Assembly (NCBI RefSeq): GCF_006491595.2
Contig: NZ_VEVQ02000005.1
Location: forward strand, 287,582 to 351,581
Origin: Flavobacterium jejuense
GTDB lineage: Bacteria; Bacteroidota; Bacteroidia; Flavobacteriales; Flavobacteriaceae
DNA length: 64,000 nucleotides
Direction of reading: 5' to 3'
This document shows, piece by piece, positions 7,616 through 16,256 of the stretch. The notes beneath the pieces were generated by a model, which was not told where the DNA came from, searched no databases, and saw only the letters and a list, made by a program, of their open reading frames with translations. Position numbers and translations under genes: made by a program. Every line of letters begins with the position of its first letter. Position 1 is the stretch's first letter.

Positions 7616-8488
7616 ATGAAAAAAATAAATTTCTTAGTCCTATTATTTATTCCAATAATTGGGTTATGTCAAAATGATTTTATAAAAAAATATGAAGAAG
7701 CAGAAAAGTTCATAGCAACAAATGATATAGAACAGGCTTTTCTAAAATATAAAGAATTAGAAGCAAATGTACCAAAAGAAGATACTTTATATGAGTATGC
7801 ACTTTGGTACAAAATTAGAACTGCTACCCATTTAGAATCAGTGAACCGTTTACAAGAAAACTTCAATAAATCACTTGAATATGGAACTGAAGCATTAGCC
7901 GACATTGAAAAAGGAATAGTCATTTTCGACGAAGAGTTCGCGAAAAAGAAATATTTTATGGTTAAAAATATAATTGTTTCAAACTATGGTTTGAACAATT
8001 ATGATGAAGGCAAAAAGTGGAAAGAAAAAATGTACGCTGCACATAAAGAAAACCTTTTACCTGAAGGTATAGATCAATACTTCAATTACGATTTTTTTAA
8101 ATTTGAAGATAAGAATATTTGGGGTTACGAATGGTTTGCCGATTTACCAAAAGATCGCTATTCCAGTAGTTTCACTAAAGCAATCTATTATGTATATAGC
8201 ACAAATCCTGATGGCTCAGATAAAGACCAACTGTACAGATTACATGTTTTAATGTTTCATGGAGCGAATGAGAATTTCGATTATGTATTGACCAAAAGAC
8301 TTGAAACAGCTACAGAAGAAACAAGTGGCACTTTGTATTCTTATACCTATAAAGAAGATATAGATTTTGAGAAACTTAAAAACGATGTAAAAGAAGTCCT
8401 TAAAGGAAATCTACAACCTGATACCAAATCAACTACAAGAAGAGAAAAAGACGGAAAAGTTAAAGTAGAGGTAGAAATTAAGAAGTAA
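7616..8488 (+). CDS. Secreted protein of unknown function
   Basis: 290 residues. Residues 1-18 are a signal peptide ending GLCQ. The mature part starts with a helical, TPR-like stretch (KYEEAEKFIATNDIEQAFLKYKELEA), followed by a mixed region and a charged C-terminal tail (RREKDGKVKVEVEIKK). No family was recognised; a single tetratricopeptide-like hairpin pair is possible near residues 20-60. It is followed by a set of inverted repeats that may end its transcript. Confidence 0.6.
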   Translation: MKKINFLVLLFIPIIGLCQNDFIKKYEEAEKFIATNDIEQAFLKYKELEANVPKEDTLYEYALWYKIRTATHLESVNRLQENFNKSLEYGTEALADIEKGIVIFDEEFAKKKYFMVKNIIVSNYGLNNYDEGKKWKEKMYAAHKENLLPEGIDQYFNYDFFKFEDKNIWGYEWFADLPKDRYSSSFTKAIYYVYSTNPDGSDKDQLYRLHVLMFHGANENFDYVLTKRLETATEETSGTLYSYTYKEDIDFEKLKNDVKEVLKGNLQPDTKSTTRREKDGKVKVEVEIKK

Positions 8489-8505
8489 ACATTTACTTTT
8501 AAAAA

Positions 8506-8583
8506 CTGTGGCAATTTTTCAAAAAAAAATCAAATTACCACAAAAGTGTGGCAAGTGAAAAATTAAAAATTAATTTGCCACAG
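8506..8583 (+). repeat. Four-arm inverted repeat between two secreted-protein genes
   Basis: Sense arms CTGTGGCAA (8506-8514) and TGTGGCAA (8547-8554) alternate with antisense arms AAATTACCACA (8532-8542) and TTGCCACAG (8575-8583). The arms can fold as two successive hairpins or as one outer hairpin (first with last). No clean T-run follows, so this is not an ordinary terminator. Confidence 0.5.
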
Positions 8584-8667
8584 CCTAAAGCAACCCAACT
8601 CTATTTAATTTATCATAATTTTAAAATTCTAAAGTTAGTACAACTGAAAAGCTTACTATTTTTAAAG

Positions 8668-9315
8668 ATGCGAAAACTACAACTATTCTTCATTCTTTTC
8701 ACTACTACTATTGTTTTAGGACAAGAAGGAAAAGATACTACAGAAATATTACTTTCACAGTTTAAAACAGCAATGCAAAAGGATAGTGTTTCTGATTTCT
8801 TTATTATCAAACATATTACTTATGGTAGTGTATACATTTTTGATCCTAAAGATCCAAACGCATGCAATCTAAACAGTACATATTTTGAGCTGTATGCTTT
8901 TTGGAGTAAAGGGAAACAAGGTTTTATTCAGAAATTTGATAACTGTGGAGCGTTTAACACTATAGCATTAGAAAATTCAAAACCTATAATTTTTTATAAA
9001 GATAATATTGAAGAAATTAAAAAAGAAGAAGTTCAAAGTTATAAAACGAAACCAGACAGTATTGCAAATAATAGAATCTATTCTTCCATTTCTATGCAAT
9101 CGCACACACCATTACGTTATTATTGGTTTTACCAAGGCAAAATAACATTTGAAAAAGGTTTCGACATGTATAATCTAGAAACTACTGAAACTAAAAAGAA
9201 CATCAACTACAAATCAAATAACAATTTGGCTTTAGTGAAACTAAATGTCATTTGTGAAGATATAATTGATGTATTAGAGGGGAAAAAGAGGTTTAATAGG
9301 GTGTCAATTAAATAA
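8668..9315 (+). CDS. Secreted protein of unknown function
   Basis: 215 residues from the ATG at 8668, which gives a clean signal peptide (MRKLQLFFILFTTTIVLGQ). An upstream in-frame GTG at 8548 lies within the inverted-repeat region and would bury the signal peptide, so it was not used. The mature protein has no recognisable domain: it is rich in Tyr, Phe and Lys, with one possible disulfide pair (C in NACNLN and NCGAF). Confidence 0.6.
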   Translation: MRKLQLFFILFTTTIVLGQEGKDTTEILLSQFKTAMQKDSVSDFFIIKHITYGSVYIFDPKDPNACNLNSTYFELYAFWSKGKQGFIQKFDNCGAFNTIALENSKPIIFYKDNIEEIKKEEVQSYKTKPDSIANNRIYSSISMQSHTPLRYYWFYQGKITFEKGFDMYNLETTETKKNINYKSNNNLALVKLNVICEDIIDVLEGKKRFNRVSIK

Positions 9316-9405
9316 TTTTTATATTAATTACAGTTTGTTTCAATCATAAAATTTTTATATCTAATTTTATAAAATCAACAAAGAATCCTGATTATATATT
9401 AAAAC

Positions 9406-9924
9406 TTGAAAAATATACTTTACATACTACTATTGCTCATATATACTAAATGCAATCAAATGAACCTTATAGAGAAAGCACTTCAGAATGAAAATGAAAC
9501 AAAATCACTTATTGCCATTGGAGAAATTTTATGGAGAAAGACAGAATTAGGTGATAATTATGAAAATTTAACTGAAGCTGAAAAAACATTTATTTTTGTA
9601 GAAATGTTGGAAGCTGAAATTAATAATGGTGGTTTTGATCAGTATTTTTTTAATTCAAGTGGTAATTATGCTTTAGAAACATTGGAATCTTTAGAAAGAA
9701 TAAAAGCTCACAAAACGGCTAAAATTGTTGCACAAGCTTTTGAAATATTTCCAGTTCAACCAATACCAAAAGATAACGAAAAAAGAAGAACTATTTTAGA
9801 GAATATAGATCAAAATATTTCAAATAAATGGAATCTATTAGAAGATGACTTTTATGCAAATGATGAAAATATTAGCAAACTTCTACTTGATTATGTCAAG
9901 AACAATAAAGAAGATTTTAAATAA
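9406..9924 (+). CDS. DUF4375/DMP19-type protein
   Basis: Up to 172 residues from a TTG at 9406, which gives a hydrophobic leader (MKNILYILLLLIYTKC); the alternative ATG at 9460 gives a leaderless form of 154 residues. The core VEMLEAEINNGGFDQYFFNSSGNYALETLESL is the signature of the DMP19/DUF4375 family, first described as a DNA-mimic protein in Neisseria; most members have no known function. The cysteine after the hydrophobic stretch (YTKC) is not a good lipobox, so localisation is open. Confidence 0.75.
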   Translation: MKNILYILLLLIYTKCNQMNLIEKALQNENETKSLIAIGEILWRKTELGDNYENLTEAEKTFIFVEMLEAEINNGGFDQYFFNSSGNYALETLESLERIKAHKTAKIVAQAFEIFPVQPIPKDNEKRRTILENIDQNISNKWNLLEDDFYANDENISKLLLDYVKNNKEDFK

Positions 9925-9967
9925 AACCGCCTAAAACCAAAAAATAATAAAATCATGATTTTTTAAA

Positions 9968-10657
9968 CTATTTCCTAGTAACCAAATTAAACACAGGACA
10001 TGCACCCGCTTCTGGTATAGTACTATGCACTGGAGGTTTAGGATAATACTGTAAAGTTCTTTGCACTGAAATAGCACTCTCTTTTCCAGCAATTAGTTCC
10101 ACCAAATATAACGCTTCATCTAATCCAGAGGAAATCCCTCCACCGGTAACTCTATTTCCAGATTTTACATATCTATTATGTCCCTTAGCCACCTTTACTT
10201 CTGGATATTTTCCAAAACAATTAACAAAAGCCCAATGTGTAGTAATCGTATGTCCATTCAATAAACCTGTCCTTGCTAACAAAACTGCTCCTTCACAAAC
10301 CGAACACACCCATTCCGCTTGTGAACCAGCAAAAGTTACATAATTTATAAAAGGTGAATTCTTGTCGGCTATAATGGCTGCTAATACAGCTGCATCTCCT
10401 CCCGGAACCCAAATTAAATTAGGTTTTTGCACACAAGGATCATTAAAAGTAGCTTCAACTGCTATTTTCACTCCGTTAATAGTGGTAAAAAAAGGCTGTT
10501 TCCCTCCTACATAATATATTTTGACTTCCTTTTCAAAAGTTGGGTCTTTTGAAAGCCACCCAAATATTTCTCTAGGAGCTGCAATATCCATATAATCTAC
10601 ACCGTCATATATAGGAATTGCAATAATAAAAGATTCTTTAGAATTATCGTTTGTCAT
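9968..10657 (-). CDS. DJ-1/PfpI family protein
   Basis: 229 residues, a single DJ-1/PfpI domain without the AraC tail found in the regulator at 3384. The elbow SVCEGAVLLARTGLLNGHTITTHWAF holds the candidate nucleophile cysteine (CEG) and the following histidine. Homologues include cyclohexyl-isocyanide hydratase (InhA-like) and uncharacterised amidotransferase-like proteins. Its own transcript lies between a terminator for the next gene and the DMP19 gene. Confidence 0.85.
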   Translation of the reverse strand: MTNDNSKESFIIAIPIYDGVDYMDIAAPREIFGWLSKDPTFEKEVKIYYVGGKQPFFTTINGVKIAVEATFNDPCVQKPNLIWVPGGDAAVLAAIIADKNSPFINYVTFAGSQAEWVCSVCEGAVLLARTGLLNGHTITTHWAFVNCFGKYPEVKVAKGHNRYVKSGNRVTGGGISSGLDEALYLVELIAGKESAISVQRTLQYYPKPPVHSTIPEAGACPVFNLVTRK

Positions 10658-10720
10658 ATTCGTTGTTTATTGGTAAACTAAAAATACAAACAATAAACCA
10701 TTTCATAACTTTAAAACATA

Positions 10721-10749
10721 AAAAAAATCCCTCTTTCAAGGGATTTTTC
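10721..10749 (-). terminator. Rho-independent terminator after proline dehydrogenase
   Basis: The inverted repeat ATCCCT / AGGGAT (10727-10732 and 10739-10744) is flanked by A-runs and T-runs and lies just past the stop of the minus-strand gene ending at 10755. Confidence 0.8.
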
Positions 10750-10754
10750 TATTT

Positions 10755-11921
10755 TTATAATTTTCTTCTTTTACGTTCTTTCTTAATCAAATCCAATTCT
10801 CTACTCGTTTGTCCGGCAACAGAAGTGTTTTCTTCTGCTCTTCTTATTAAATAAGGCATCACATCTCTTACAGGTCCAAAAGGCAAATATTTGGCCACAT
10901 TATAGCCATGAGCCGCTAAGTTATAACTAATGTTATCACTCATACCAAACAATTGCCCGAAAAACACACGTGAATCGTTCTTAGCAATCCCTTTTTCAGC
11001 CATTAATTCCATTAATCGATACGAACTTAGCTCATTATGTGTCCCAGCAAAAATAGCCATTCGATCAATATTATCTAACATATAAACCACAGCCGCATCA
11101 AAGTTATCATCAGTCGCTTGCTTGCTTGTACAAATTGGTGAGGTATAGCCTTTTTCTTCCGCTCTGTTGTTTTCTTTTTCCATGTAAGCACCACGCACTA
11201 ATTTCATTCCTACGAAAAATCCTTCTGCTTTTGCCAAAGCATTCATTTTTTTCAAATATTCTAATCTGTCCCAACGGTACATTTGCAACGTATTGAAAAC
11301 TATCGCCTTTTCCTTGTTGTATTTACGCATCATATCGGCTACTAAATCATCTGCAGCATCTTGCATCCAACTTTCCTCTCCATCAATCAACACAGCCACA
11401 TCCATTTCGTGAGCTGTTTTACAAACTTTATCGAAACGAGCCACTACTCTATTCCATTCTGCTTGTTCTTCATCCGTAAACGATTTACCTTCTCCAATTT
11501 TTTGATACAAAGCAAAACGACCTAATCCTGTGGGTTTAAAAACGGCAAAAGGAATTGCATCTCTTTCTTTAGCAAATACAATGGTTTTCAAAGTCATTTC
11601 CAAAGCAGCATCAAACTGATTCTCTTCTTCCTTTCCTTCTACAGAATAATCTAAAACTGACGAAACCCCTTTGGTAAACATATTATCCACCACACGCAAG
11701 CAATCATTTTCATTCACACCACCACAAAAATGATCAAAAACAGTACTTCTAATTAAGCCTTCTACAGGCAAATGTGCTTTTAAAGCAAAATTGGTAACTG
11801 CCGTTCCAATTCTTACAAGTGGCTGACTTTCAATTAATTTAAATAAAAAATAAGCTCTTTCTAACTGAGTATCACTTTTTAACGCAAAGGCAACTTCTGT
11901 ATTGTTGAATATTTTTTCCAT
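10755..11921 (-). CDS. Proline dehydrogenase (monofunctional)
   Basis: 388 residues, a PutA-type FAD-binding TIM barrel. Conserved segments: VLIDGEESWMQDAADDL, GMKLVRGAYMEKE (with the conserved R-G-A-Y), GTHNELSSYRLM and FFGQLFGMSDNISYNLA near the C terminus. It oxidises proline to pyrroline-5-carboxylate and passes electrons to the quinone pool. As usual in Flavobacteriaceae it is a separate gene, not fused to the P5C dehydrogenase. It is divergent from aroB with 94 bases between starts. Confidence 0.95.
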   Translation of the reverse strand: MEKIFNNTEVAFALKSDTQLERAYFLFKLIESQPLVRIGTAVTNFALKAHLPVEGLIRSTVFDHFCGGVNENDCLRVVDNMFTKGVSSVLDYSVEGKEEENQFDAALEMTLKTIVFAKERDAIPFAVFKPTGLGRFALYQKIGEGKSFTDEEQAEWNRVVARFDKVCKTAHEMDVAVLIDGEESWMQDAADDLVADMMRKYNKEKAIVFNTLQMYRWDRLEYLKKMNALAKAEGFFVGMKLVRGAYMEKENNRAEEKGYTSPICTSKQATDDNFDAAVVYMLDNIDRMAIFAGTHNELSSYRLMELMAEKGIAKNDSRVFFGQLFGMSDNISYNLAAHGYNVAKYLPFGPVRDVMPYLIRRAEENTSVAGQTSRELDLIKKERKRRKL

Positions 11922-11943
11922 TTTAAGGTCCGTTTTTCTGGTG

Positions 11944-11951
11944 CAAATATA
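11944..11951 (-). promoter_or_regulatory. -7 element of the proline dehydrogenase gene
   Basis: Minus strand reads TATATTTG, an exact TAnnTTTG, 23 bases upstream of the start codon. Confidence 0.5.
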
Positions 11952-12015
11952 CTTTACACCATTGTAATTTTAAATAAAAAATGCCTTATTTTGCAATAAA
12001 TTGAAATCCATAATC

Positions 12016-13083
12016 ATGCAAACCATTCAAGCCAATAATTATCAGGTTTTTTTTAACGAAAACGGTTATACGTATTTAAATGCCATTTTAGATGTAAAAA
12101 GTTATTCTAAAATATTTATTATAGCCGATGAAAACACCTCAAATTATTGTTTACCAAGACTTTTATCTTTACTAGCTACCGAAATTGAAATTGAAATTAT
12201 CGAATTAGAAGCAGGTGAAGAACATAAAAATATTGAAACTTGTTTGCAAGTTTGGCATTCTTTAACCGAGTTAGGTGGTGACCGAAAAAGTATTGTGCTT
12301 AATTTAGGTGGTGGTGTCATTACTGATATTGGTGGGTTTATTGCTTGTACGTTCAAACGTGGTATCGATTTTATTAACATTCCTACTACGTTATTAGCTA
12401 TGGTAGATGCTTCTATAGGTGGTAAAAACGGAGTCGATTTGGGTAACCTAAAAAATCAAATTGGTATTATTAGAGAACCAAAAGCTGTAATTATTGACAC
12501 ACAGTTTTTGGAAACTTTACCTGGTGAACAAATGCGTTCTGGTTTTGCTGAAATGTTGAAACACGGTTTAATCTTCGATAAAAATTATTGGAATAAATTA
12601 AAAAACATATCTAACTTAAATACAGATGATTTAGACACTTTAATTTACCAATCCATTGAAATAAAAAACAATATAGTTTCCCAAGATTTAACAGAAAATG
12701 GTATTCGAAAAGCTTTAAATTTTGGTCACACTTTAGGTCATGCTATTGAAAGTTATTTTTTGGAGAATGACGAAAAGAAAAGTTTACTACATGGAGAAGC
12801 TATTGCCGTAGGCATGATTTTAGAAAGTTATATTTCCAAAGAAAAAGCATTAATAAGTTCGGAAGAATATCATGAAATTAAATATGTATTGAGTGACATT
12901 TATGATGCTGTTTCTTTTAATGAAAAAGACATTGAAAATTGCATTAATTTACTTATTTATGACAAAAAAAATGAATTTGGAAACGTACAATTTGCCTTGT
13001 TAGATAAAATTGGAAATTGTAAAATCAATGAATCTTCTACTAATGAGCTAATTTACAGTGCTTTTTCTGATTATAAATCTTAA
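12016..13083 (+). CDS. aroB: 3-dehydroquinate synthase
   Basis: 355 residues from the ATG at 12016; a TTG five codons upstream is possible but less likely. It converts DAHP to 3-dehydroquinate in the shikimate pathway, using NAD and a divalent metal. NAD-binding region: NLGGGVITDIGGFIACTFKRG, then NIPTTLLAMVDASIGGKNGVD. Metal ligands are seen in GFAEMLKHGLI (Glu), NFGHTLGHAIE (His) and LLHGEAIAVGM (His). Length and motif order are normal. Confidence 0.96.
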   Translation: MQTIQANNYQVFFNENGYTYLNAILDVKSYSKIFIIADENTSNYCLPRLLSLLATEIEIEIIELEAGEEHKNIETCLQVWHSLTELGGDRKSIVLNLGGGVITDIGGFIACTFKRGIDFINIPTTLLAMVDASIGGKNGVDLGNLKNQIGIIREPKAVIIDTQFLETLPGEQMRSGFAEMLKHGLIFDKNYWNKLKNISNLNTDDLDTLIYQSIEIKNNIVSQDLTENGIRKALNFGHTLGHAIESYFLENDEKKSLLHGEAIAVGMILESYISKEKALISSEEYHEIKYVLSDIYDAVSFNEKDIENCINLLIYDKKNEFGNVQFALLDKIGNCKINESSTNELIYSAFSDYKS

Positions 13084-13126
13084 TTTTTTTTACTACTATC
13101 CTTATTATTTCATAATAATATTTTTT

Positions 13127-13134
13127 TACCTTTG
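13127..13134 (+). promoter_or_regulatory. -7 element ahead of the small ORF and arginine decarboxylase
   Basis: TACCTTTG matches TAnnTTTG exactly. It ends five bases before the ATG of a 57-codon ORF, so the transcript would start at or next to that ATG, and the arginine decarboxylase gene would have a leader of about 230 bases. Confidence 0.55.
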
Positions 13135-13139
13135 CTGGA

Positions 13140-13313
13140 ATGAAAGAAACCAAAACTTTTCGTTTTACAAATAACAACTGTAGTAATCTTACACCTGATT
13201 TTTCAATCAGCTTAGTTATTTTATTTGCTTTTTTTCCTTTTATTAATACCTTTATTTTTTCTAAAACTTTTAGAGAAAAACTTTTAATTCAATTTTCAAA
13301 TATTAGAGTTTAA
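13140..13313 (+). CDS. Small ORF in the arginine decarboxylase leader
   Basis: 57 residues: a polar N terminus with three Asn and a Cys, then a hydrophobic stretch (SISLVILFAFFPFINTFIF), then a basic end (KTFREKLLIQFSNIRV). It begins six bases after a good -7 element, so it would be leaderless or nearly so. It could encode a small membrane protein or a leader peptide affecting the polyamine genes that start at 13372. No homology was recognised, and the ORF may be chance. Confidence 0.35.
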   Translation: MKETKTFRFTNNNCSNLTPDFSISLVILFAFFPFINTFIFSKTFREKLLIQFSNIRV

Positions 13314-13371
13314 ATGGGTAAGATTTTCTACATTTTCTTATTTTTATAAACTTTAAAACCTTATTTTTCAA

Positions 13372-14775
13372 ATGAATACTAAATATTACGATTTAATCAA
13401 TCAAACTTTTTATTTCCCGCAAGAAGAATTTACTTTAAACAAAGATAACCTTCACTTTCATGGAATCGATTTAATGAAATTAGTGGAAGAATATGGCACA
13501 CCTTTAAAATTTACTTATTTACCAAAAATTTCAAAAAATATAAAAAGAGCAAAGACTTGGTTTCGTAATGCTATGGAAAAGCACGATTACGATGCGAAAT
13601 ATTTCTACTGCTATTGTACTAAAAGTTCCCATTTCGAATTCATTCTAAATGAAGCTCTTAAAAACAATATTCATATAGAAACTTCTTCAGCTTTTGACAT
13701 TAATATTGTTGAAAATTTAATAGCAGAAGGAAAAATAAACAAAAATACCTTTGTGATTTGTAATGGTTTTAAAAGAGACCAATATATTGACAATATCGCA
13801 CGATTAATCAATAATGGGCATAAAAATACAATTCCGATTATTGATAATTATGAAGAATTAGACCTATTACAAGAAAAAATAAAGAGTAAAATAAAAATTG
13901 GTATTCGAATTGCAGCCGAAGAAGAACCAAAATTTGAGTTTTATACGTCTCGTTTAGGAATCGGTTACAAAAATATTTTGCCATTTTACAGAAAGCAAAT
14001 TCAAGAAAACAAGAAATTAGAGCTGAAAATGCTTCACTTCTTTATTAATACAGGAATTAGAGACACTGCCTATTACTGGAATGAGCTTTTAAAATGTATG
14101 AAAGTGTACATTGCATTAAAGAAAGAATGCCCTACTCTAGACAGTTTGAATATAGGTGGTGGTTTCCCAATTAAAAATTCGTTGGCTTTCGAATATGATT
14201 ACCAATATATGATCGACGAAATTTTAAACCAAATAAAAATTGCTTGTGATGAAGCTGAAATAGACGTACCTAATATTTTTACAGAATTCGGATCATTTAC
14301 TGTTGGCGAATCTGGTGGTGCTGTTTATGAAGTTTTGTATCAAAAACAACAAAATGACAGAGAGTATTGGAATATGATTGATTCTTCTTTCATTACTACT
14401 TTACCTGACACTTGGGCAATTAACAAGCGATTTGTAATGTTAGCTGTTAATAGATGGAATGATACATATGAAAGAGTACTTCTTGGTGGGATGACTTGTG
14501 ATAGTGATGATTATTACAACTCTGAACAACACATGAATGCCGTTTATTTACCAAAATACAACAAAGAGAAACCATTGTATATTGGTTTTTTCAACACTGG
14601 AGCCTATCAGGAAACTATTGGAGGATTTGGAGGATTACACCACTGTTTGATTCCACAACCCAAACACATATTAATTGATCGAGACAAAAACGGAATTTTA
14701 GCAACCGAAATTTTCTCAGAACAGCAAAATGCTGAAGATGTATTAAATATATTAGGTTATAATAAAAATAAATAA
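13372..14775 (+). CDS. speA: Arginine decarboxylase (biosynthetic, fold III PLP enzyme)
   Basis: 467 residues. It produces agmatine from arginine, the first step of the agmatine route to polyamines. The PLP lysine is in YFYCYCTKSSHF near residue 84, as expected for an alanine-racemase-type barrel. NIGGGFPIKNS and EFGSFTVGESGG match the phosphate-binding and substrate regions of the family. It is shorter than E. coli SpeA (about 650), as in other Bacteroidota. It is followed after 7 bases by a deoxyhypusine-synthase homologue, so the two form an operon. Confidence 0.9.
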   Translation: MNTKYYDLINQTFYFPQEEFTLNKDNLHFHGIDLMKLVEEYGTPLKFTYLPKISKNIKRAKTWFRNAMEKHDYDAKYFYCYCTKSSHFEFILNEALKNNIHIETSSAFDINIVENLIAEGKINKNTFVICNGFKRDQYIDNIARLINNGHKNTIPIIDNYEELDLLQEKIKSKIKIGIRIAAEEEPKFEFYTSRLGIGYKNILPFYRKQIQENKKLELKMLHFFINTGIRDTAYYWNELLKCMKVYIALKKECPTLDSLNIGGGFPIKNSLAFEYDYQYMIDEILNQIKIACDEAEIDVPNIFTEFGSFTVGESGGAVYEVLYQKQQNDREYWNMIDSSFITTLPDTWAINKRFVMLAVNRWNDTYERVLLGGMTCDSDDYYNSEQHMNAVYLPKYNKEKPLYIGFFNTGAYQETIGGFGGLHHCLIPQPKHILIDRDKNGILATEIFSEQQNAEDVLNILGYNKNK

Positions 14776-14782
14776 AATAAAA

Positions 14783-15757
14783 ATGAGCAAAGGACCAATT
14801 AGTCAATTTATTGAAAAAAATTACCTTCATTTTAACGCTGCAGCTTTAGTAGATGCTGCAAAAGGATATGAAGAGCATTTATTAGCAGATGGAAAAATGA
14901 TGGTAACTTTAGCTGGTGCTATGAGTACTGCTGAAATGGGTAAATCATTAGCTGAAATGATTCGTCAAGATAAAATTCATATTATTTCTTGTACAGGAGC
15001 TAACTTGGAAGAAGACATTATGAACTTAGTAGCTCATAATTCCTATAAAAGAATTCCAAATTATAGAGATTTAACGCCACAAGAAGAATGGGATTTATTA
15101 GAAAATCACTATAATCGCGTAACAGATACCTGTATTCCAGAAGAAGAAGCTTTTAGAAGATTACAACAACACTTAATTGACATTTGGAAAAAAGCAGAAA
15201 GTGAAGGTAAAAGGTATTTCCCACACGAATTCATGTATCAAATGATTAATTCTGGTGTTTTAGAACAATATTATGAAATTGATCCTAAAGATTCTTGGAT
15301 GGTAGCAGCTGCAGAAAAGAACTTACCTATTGTAGTTCCTGGATGGGAAGACAGTACTATGGGGAATATTTTTGCTTCTTACTGCATTAAAGGAGAATTA
15401 CAAGTTTCAACCACTAAGAGTGGTATTGAATATATGATGTGGTTAGCCGATTGGTATCCAAAAAATTCAGGTGGAAAAGGAATTGGTTTCTTCCAAATTG
15501 GTGGAGGAATTGCTGGAGATTTTCCTATTTGTGTAGTACCCATGTTATATCAAGATATGGAAATGCACGATATTCCTTTCTGGAGCTATTTTTGCCAAAT
15601 TTCTGACTCTACAACAAGTTATGGTTCTTATTCTGGAGCTGTTCCTAACGAAAAAATAACTTGGGGTAAATTAGACATCAATACACCAAAATTCATAGTA
15701 GAGTCTGATGCTACGATAGTTGCACCTCTGATTTTCGCTTATATTTTAGGCCAATAA
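14783..15757 (+). CDS. Deoxyhypusine synthase family protein
   Basis: 324 residues. It aligns in layout with deoxyhypusine synthase: MVTLAGAMSTAEMG (NAD site), IISCTGANLEED, VPGWEDSTMGN, then YSGAVPNEKITWGKLD, where K296 corresponds to the lysine that forms the enzyme-substrate imine in the eukaryotic enzyme (WGK motif). Bacteria lack eIF5A, so homologues act on free amines; homospermidine synthesis and other aminobutyl transfers are known for relatives. Coupling to arginine decarboxylase supports a polyamine role, with agmatine or putrescine as possible acceptor (inference). Confidence 0.9.
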   Translation: MSKGPISQFIEKNYLHFNAAALVDAAKGYEEHLLADGKMMVTLAGAMSTAEMGKSLAEMIRQDKIHIISCTGANLEEDIMNLVAHNSYKRIPNYRDLTPQEEWDLLENHYNRVTDTCIPEEEAFRRLQQHLIDIWKKAESEGKRYFPHEFMYQMINSGVLEQYYEIDPKDSWMVAAAEKNLPIVVPGWEDSTMGNIFASYCIKGELQVSTTKSGIEYMMWLADWYPKNSGGKGIGFFQIGGGIAGDFPICVVPMLYQDMEMHDIPFWSYFCQISDSTTSYGSYSGAVPNEKITWGKLDINTPKFIVESDATIVAPLIFAYILGQ

Positions 15758-15785
15758 TTTTTTTTATTTTTTTTTATAAAAATTG

Positions 15786-15816
15786 TTTGATAATTTGAAA
15801 TAGGATATTACTTTTG
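15786..15816 (+). promoter_or_regulatory. Full -33/-7 promoter of the acidic protein gene
   Basis: TTTG at 15786-15789 and TACTTTTG at 15809-15816 are separated by 19 bp, a model Bacteroidota promoter. Transcription would start near 15823, which favours the second ATG of the following gene (15845) as the real start. Confidence 0.75.
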
Positions 15817-15844
15817 AAAAATATCTATGAATAAAAACAACCCA

Positions 15845-16216
15845 ATGAAAAGAGTAATTGTTGATTACGCAAAATTGACAAACGAAATTTTAACTTTACT
15901 AGTTGAAAAATTTCCAGAAGGATATGACGAGTCAGACATTATCCGTTTTAAGAACGCTAAAAATGAAGCTATTGAAGCTGTAGAAGTACGTACTGAAGAT
16001 ACTATTTACTTAGTAAAAGTAAGTATGAAACTAGCTGATAGAATTGAAAATTTTGATGAAGATGATGAAATAGATGATGAAATAGATGTACCTGTTTTAG
16101 ATCCTATCAAAGGCATCGATTTAGACGATGATGATGTAGATGATACAGATGACTTAGATATAGAAGATAAAGCTGAAACTGACGAAGAGGATGAAGATTT
16201 AGATGAAGAAGATTAA
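15845..16216 (+). CDS. Acidic-tailed conserved flavobacterial protein
   Basis: 123 residues from ATG 15845; an ATG at 15827 adds six residues but would sit only about four bases from the predicted transcript start. The N-terminal 70 residues (MKRVIVDYAKLTNEILTLLVEKFPEGYDESDIIRFKNA...) form a conserved helical/strand domain. The rest is almost entirely Asp and Glu. It is conserved in Flavobacteriaceae and sometimes labelled DNA primase in databases, but nothing here resembles primase. A nucleic-acid-mimic or protein-binding acidic tail is possible. Confidence 0.75.
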   Translation: MKRVIVDYAKLTNEILTLLVEKFPEGYDESDIIRFKNAKNEAIEAVEVRTEDTIYLVKVSMKLADRIENFDEDDEIDDEIDVPVLDPIKGIDLDDDDVDDTDDLDIEDKAETDEEDEDLDEED

Positions 16217-16218
16217 AT

Positions 16219-16250
16219 AAAAAAAGGCATGTATTTTACATGCCTTTTTT
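16219..16250. terminator. Bidirectional terminator
   Basis: AAAAAGGCATGT / ACATGCCTTTTT forms a strong stem with A and T runs on both sides. It lies between convergent genes (acidic protein and DinB) and serves both. Confidence 0.9.
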
Positions 16251-16256
16251 GTTGTA

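Noticed and set aside
8548..8667. GTG start 40 codons upstream of the secreted protein at 8668
   Set aside because: It lies inside the inverted-repeat region, and the longer form would bury the signal peptide.
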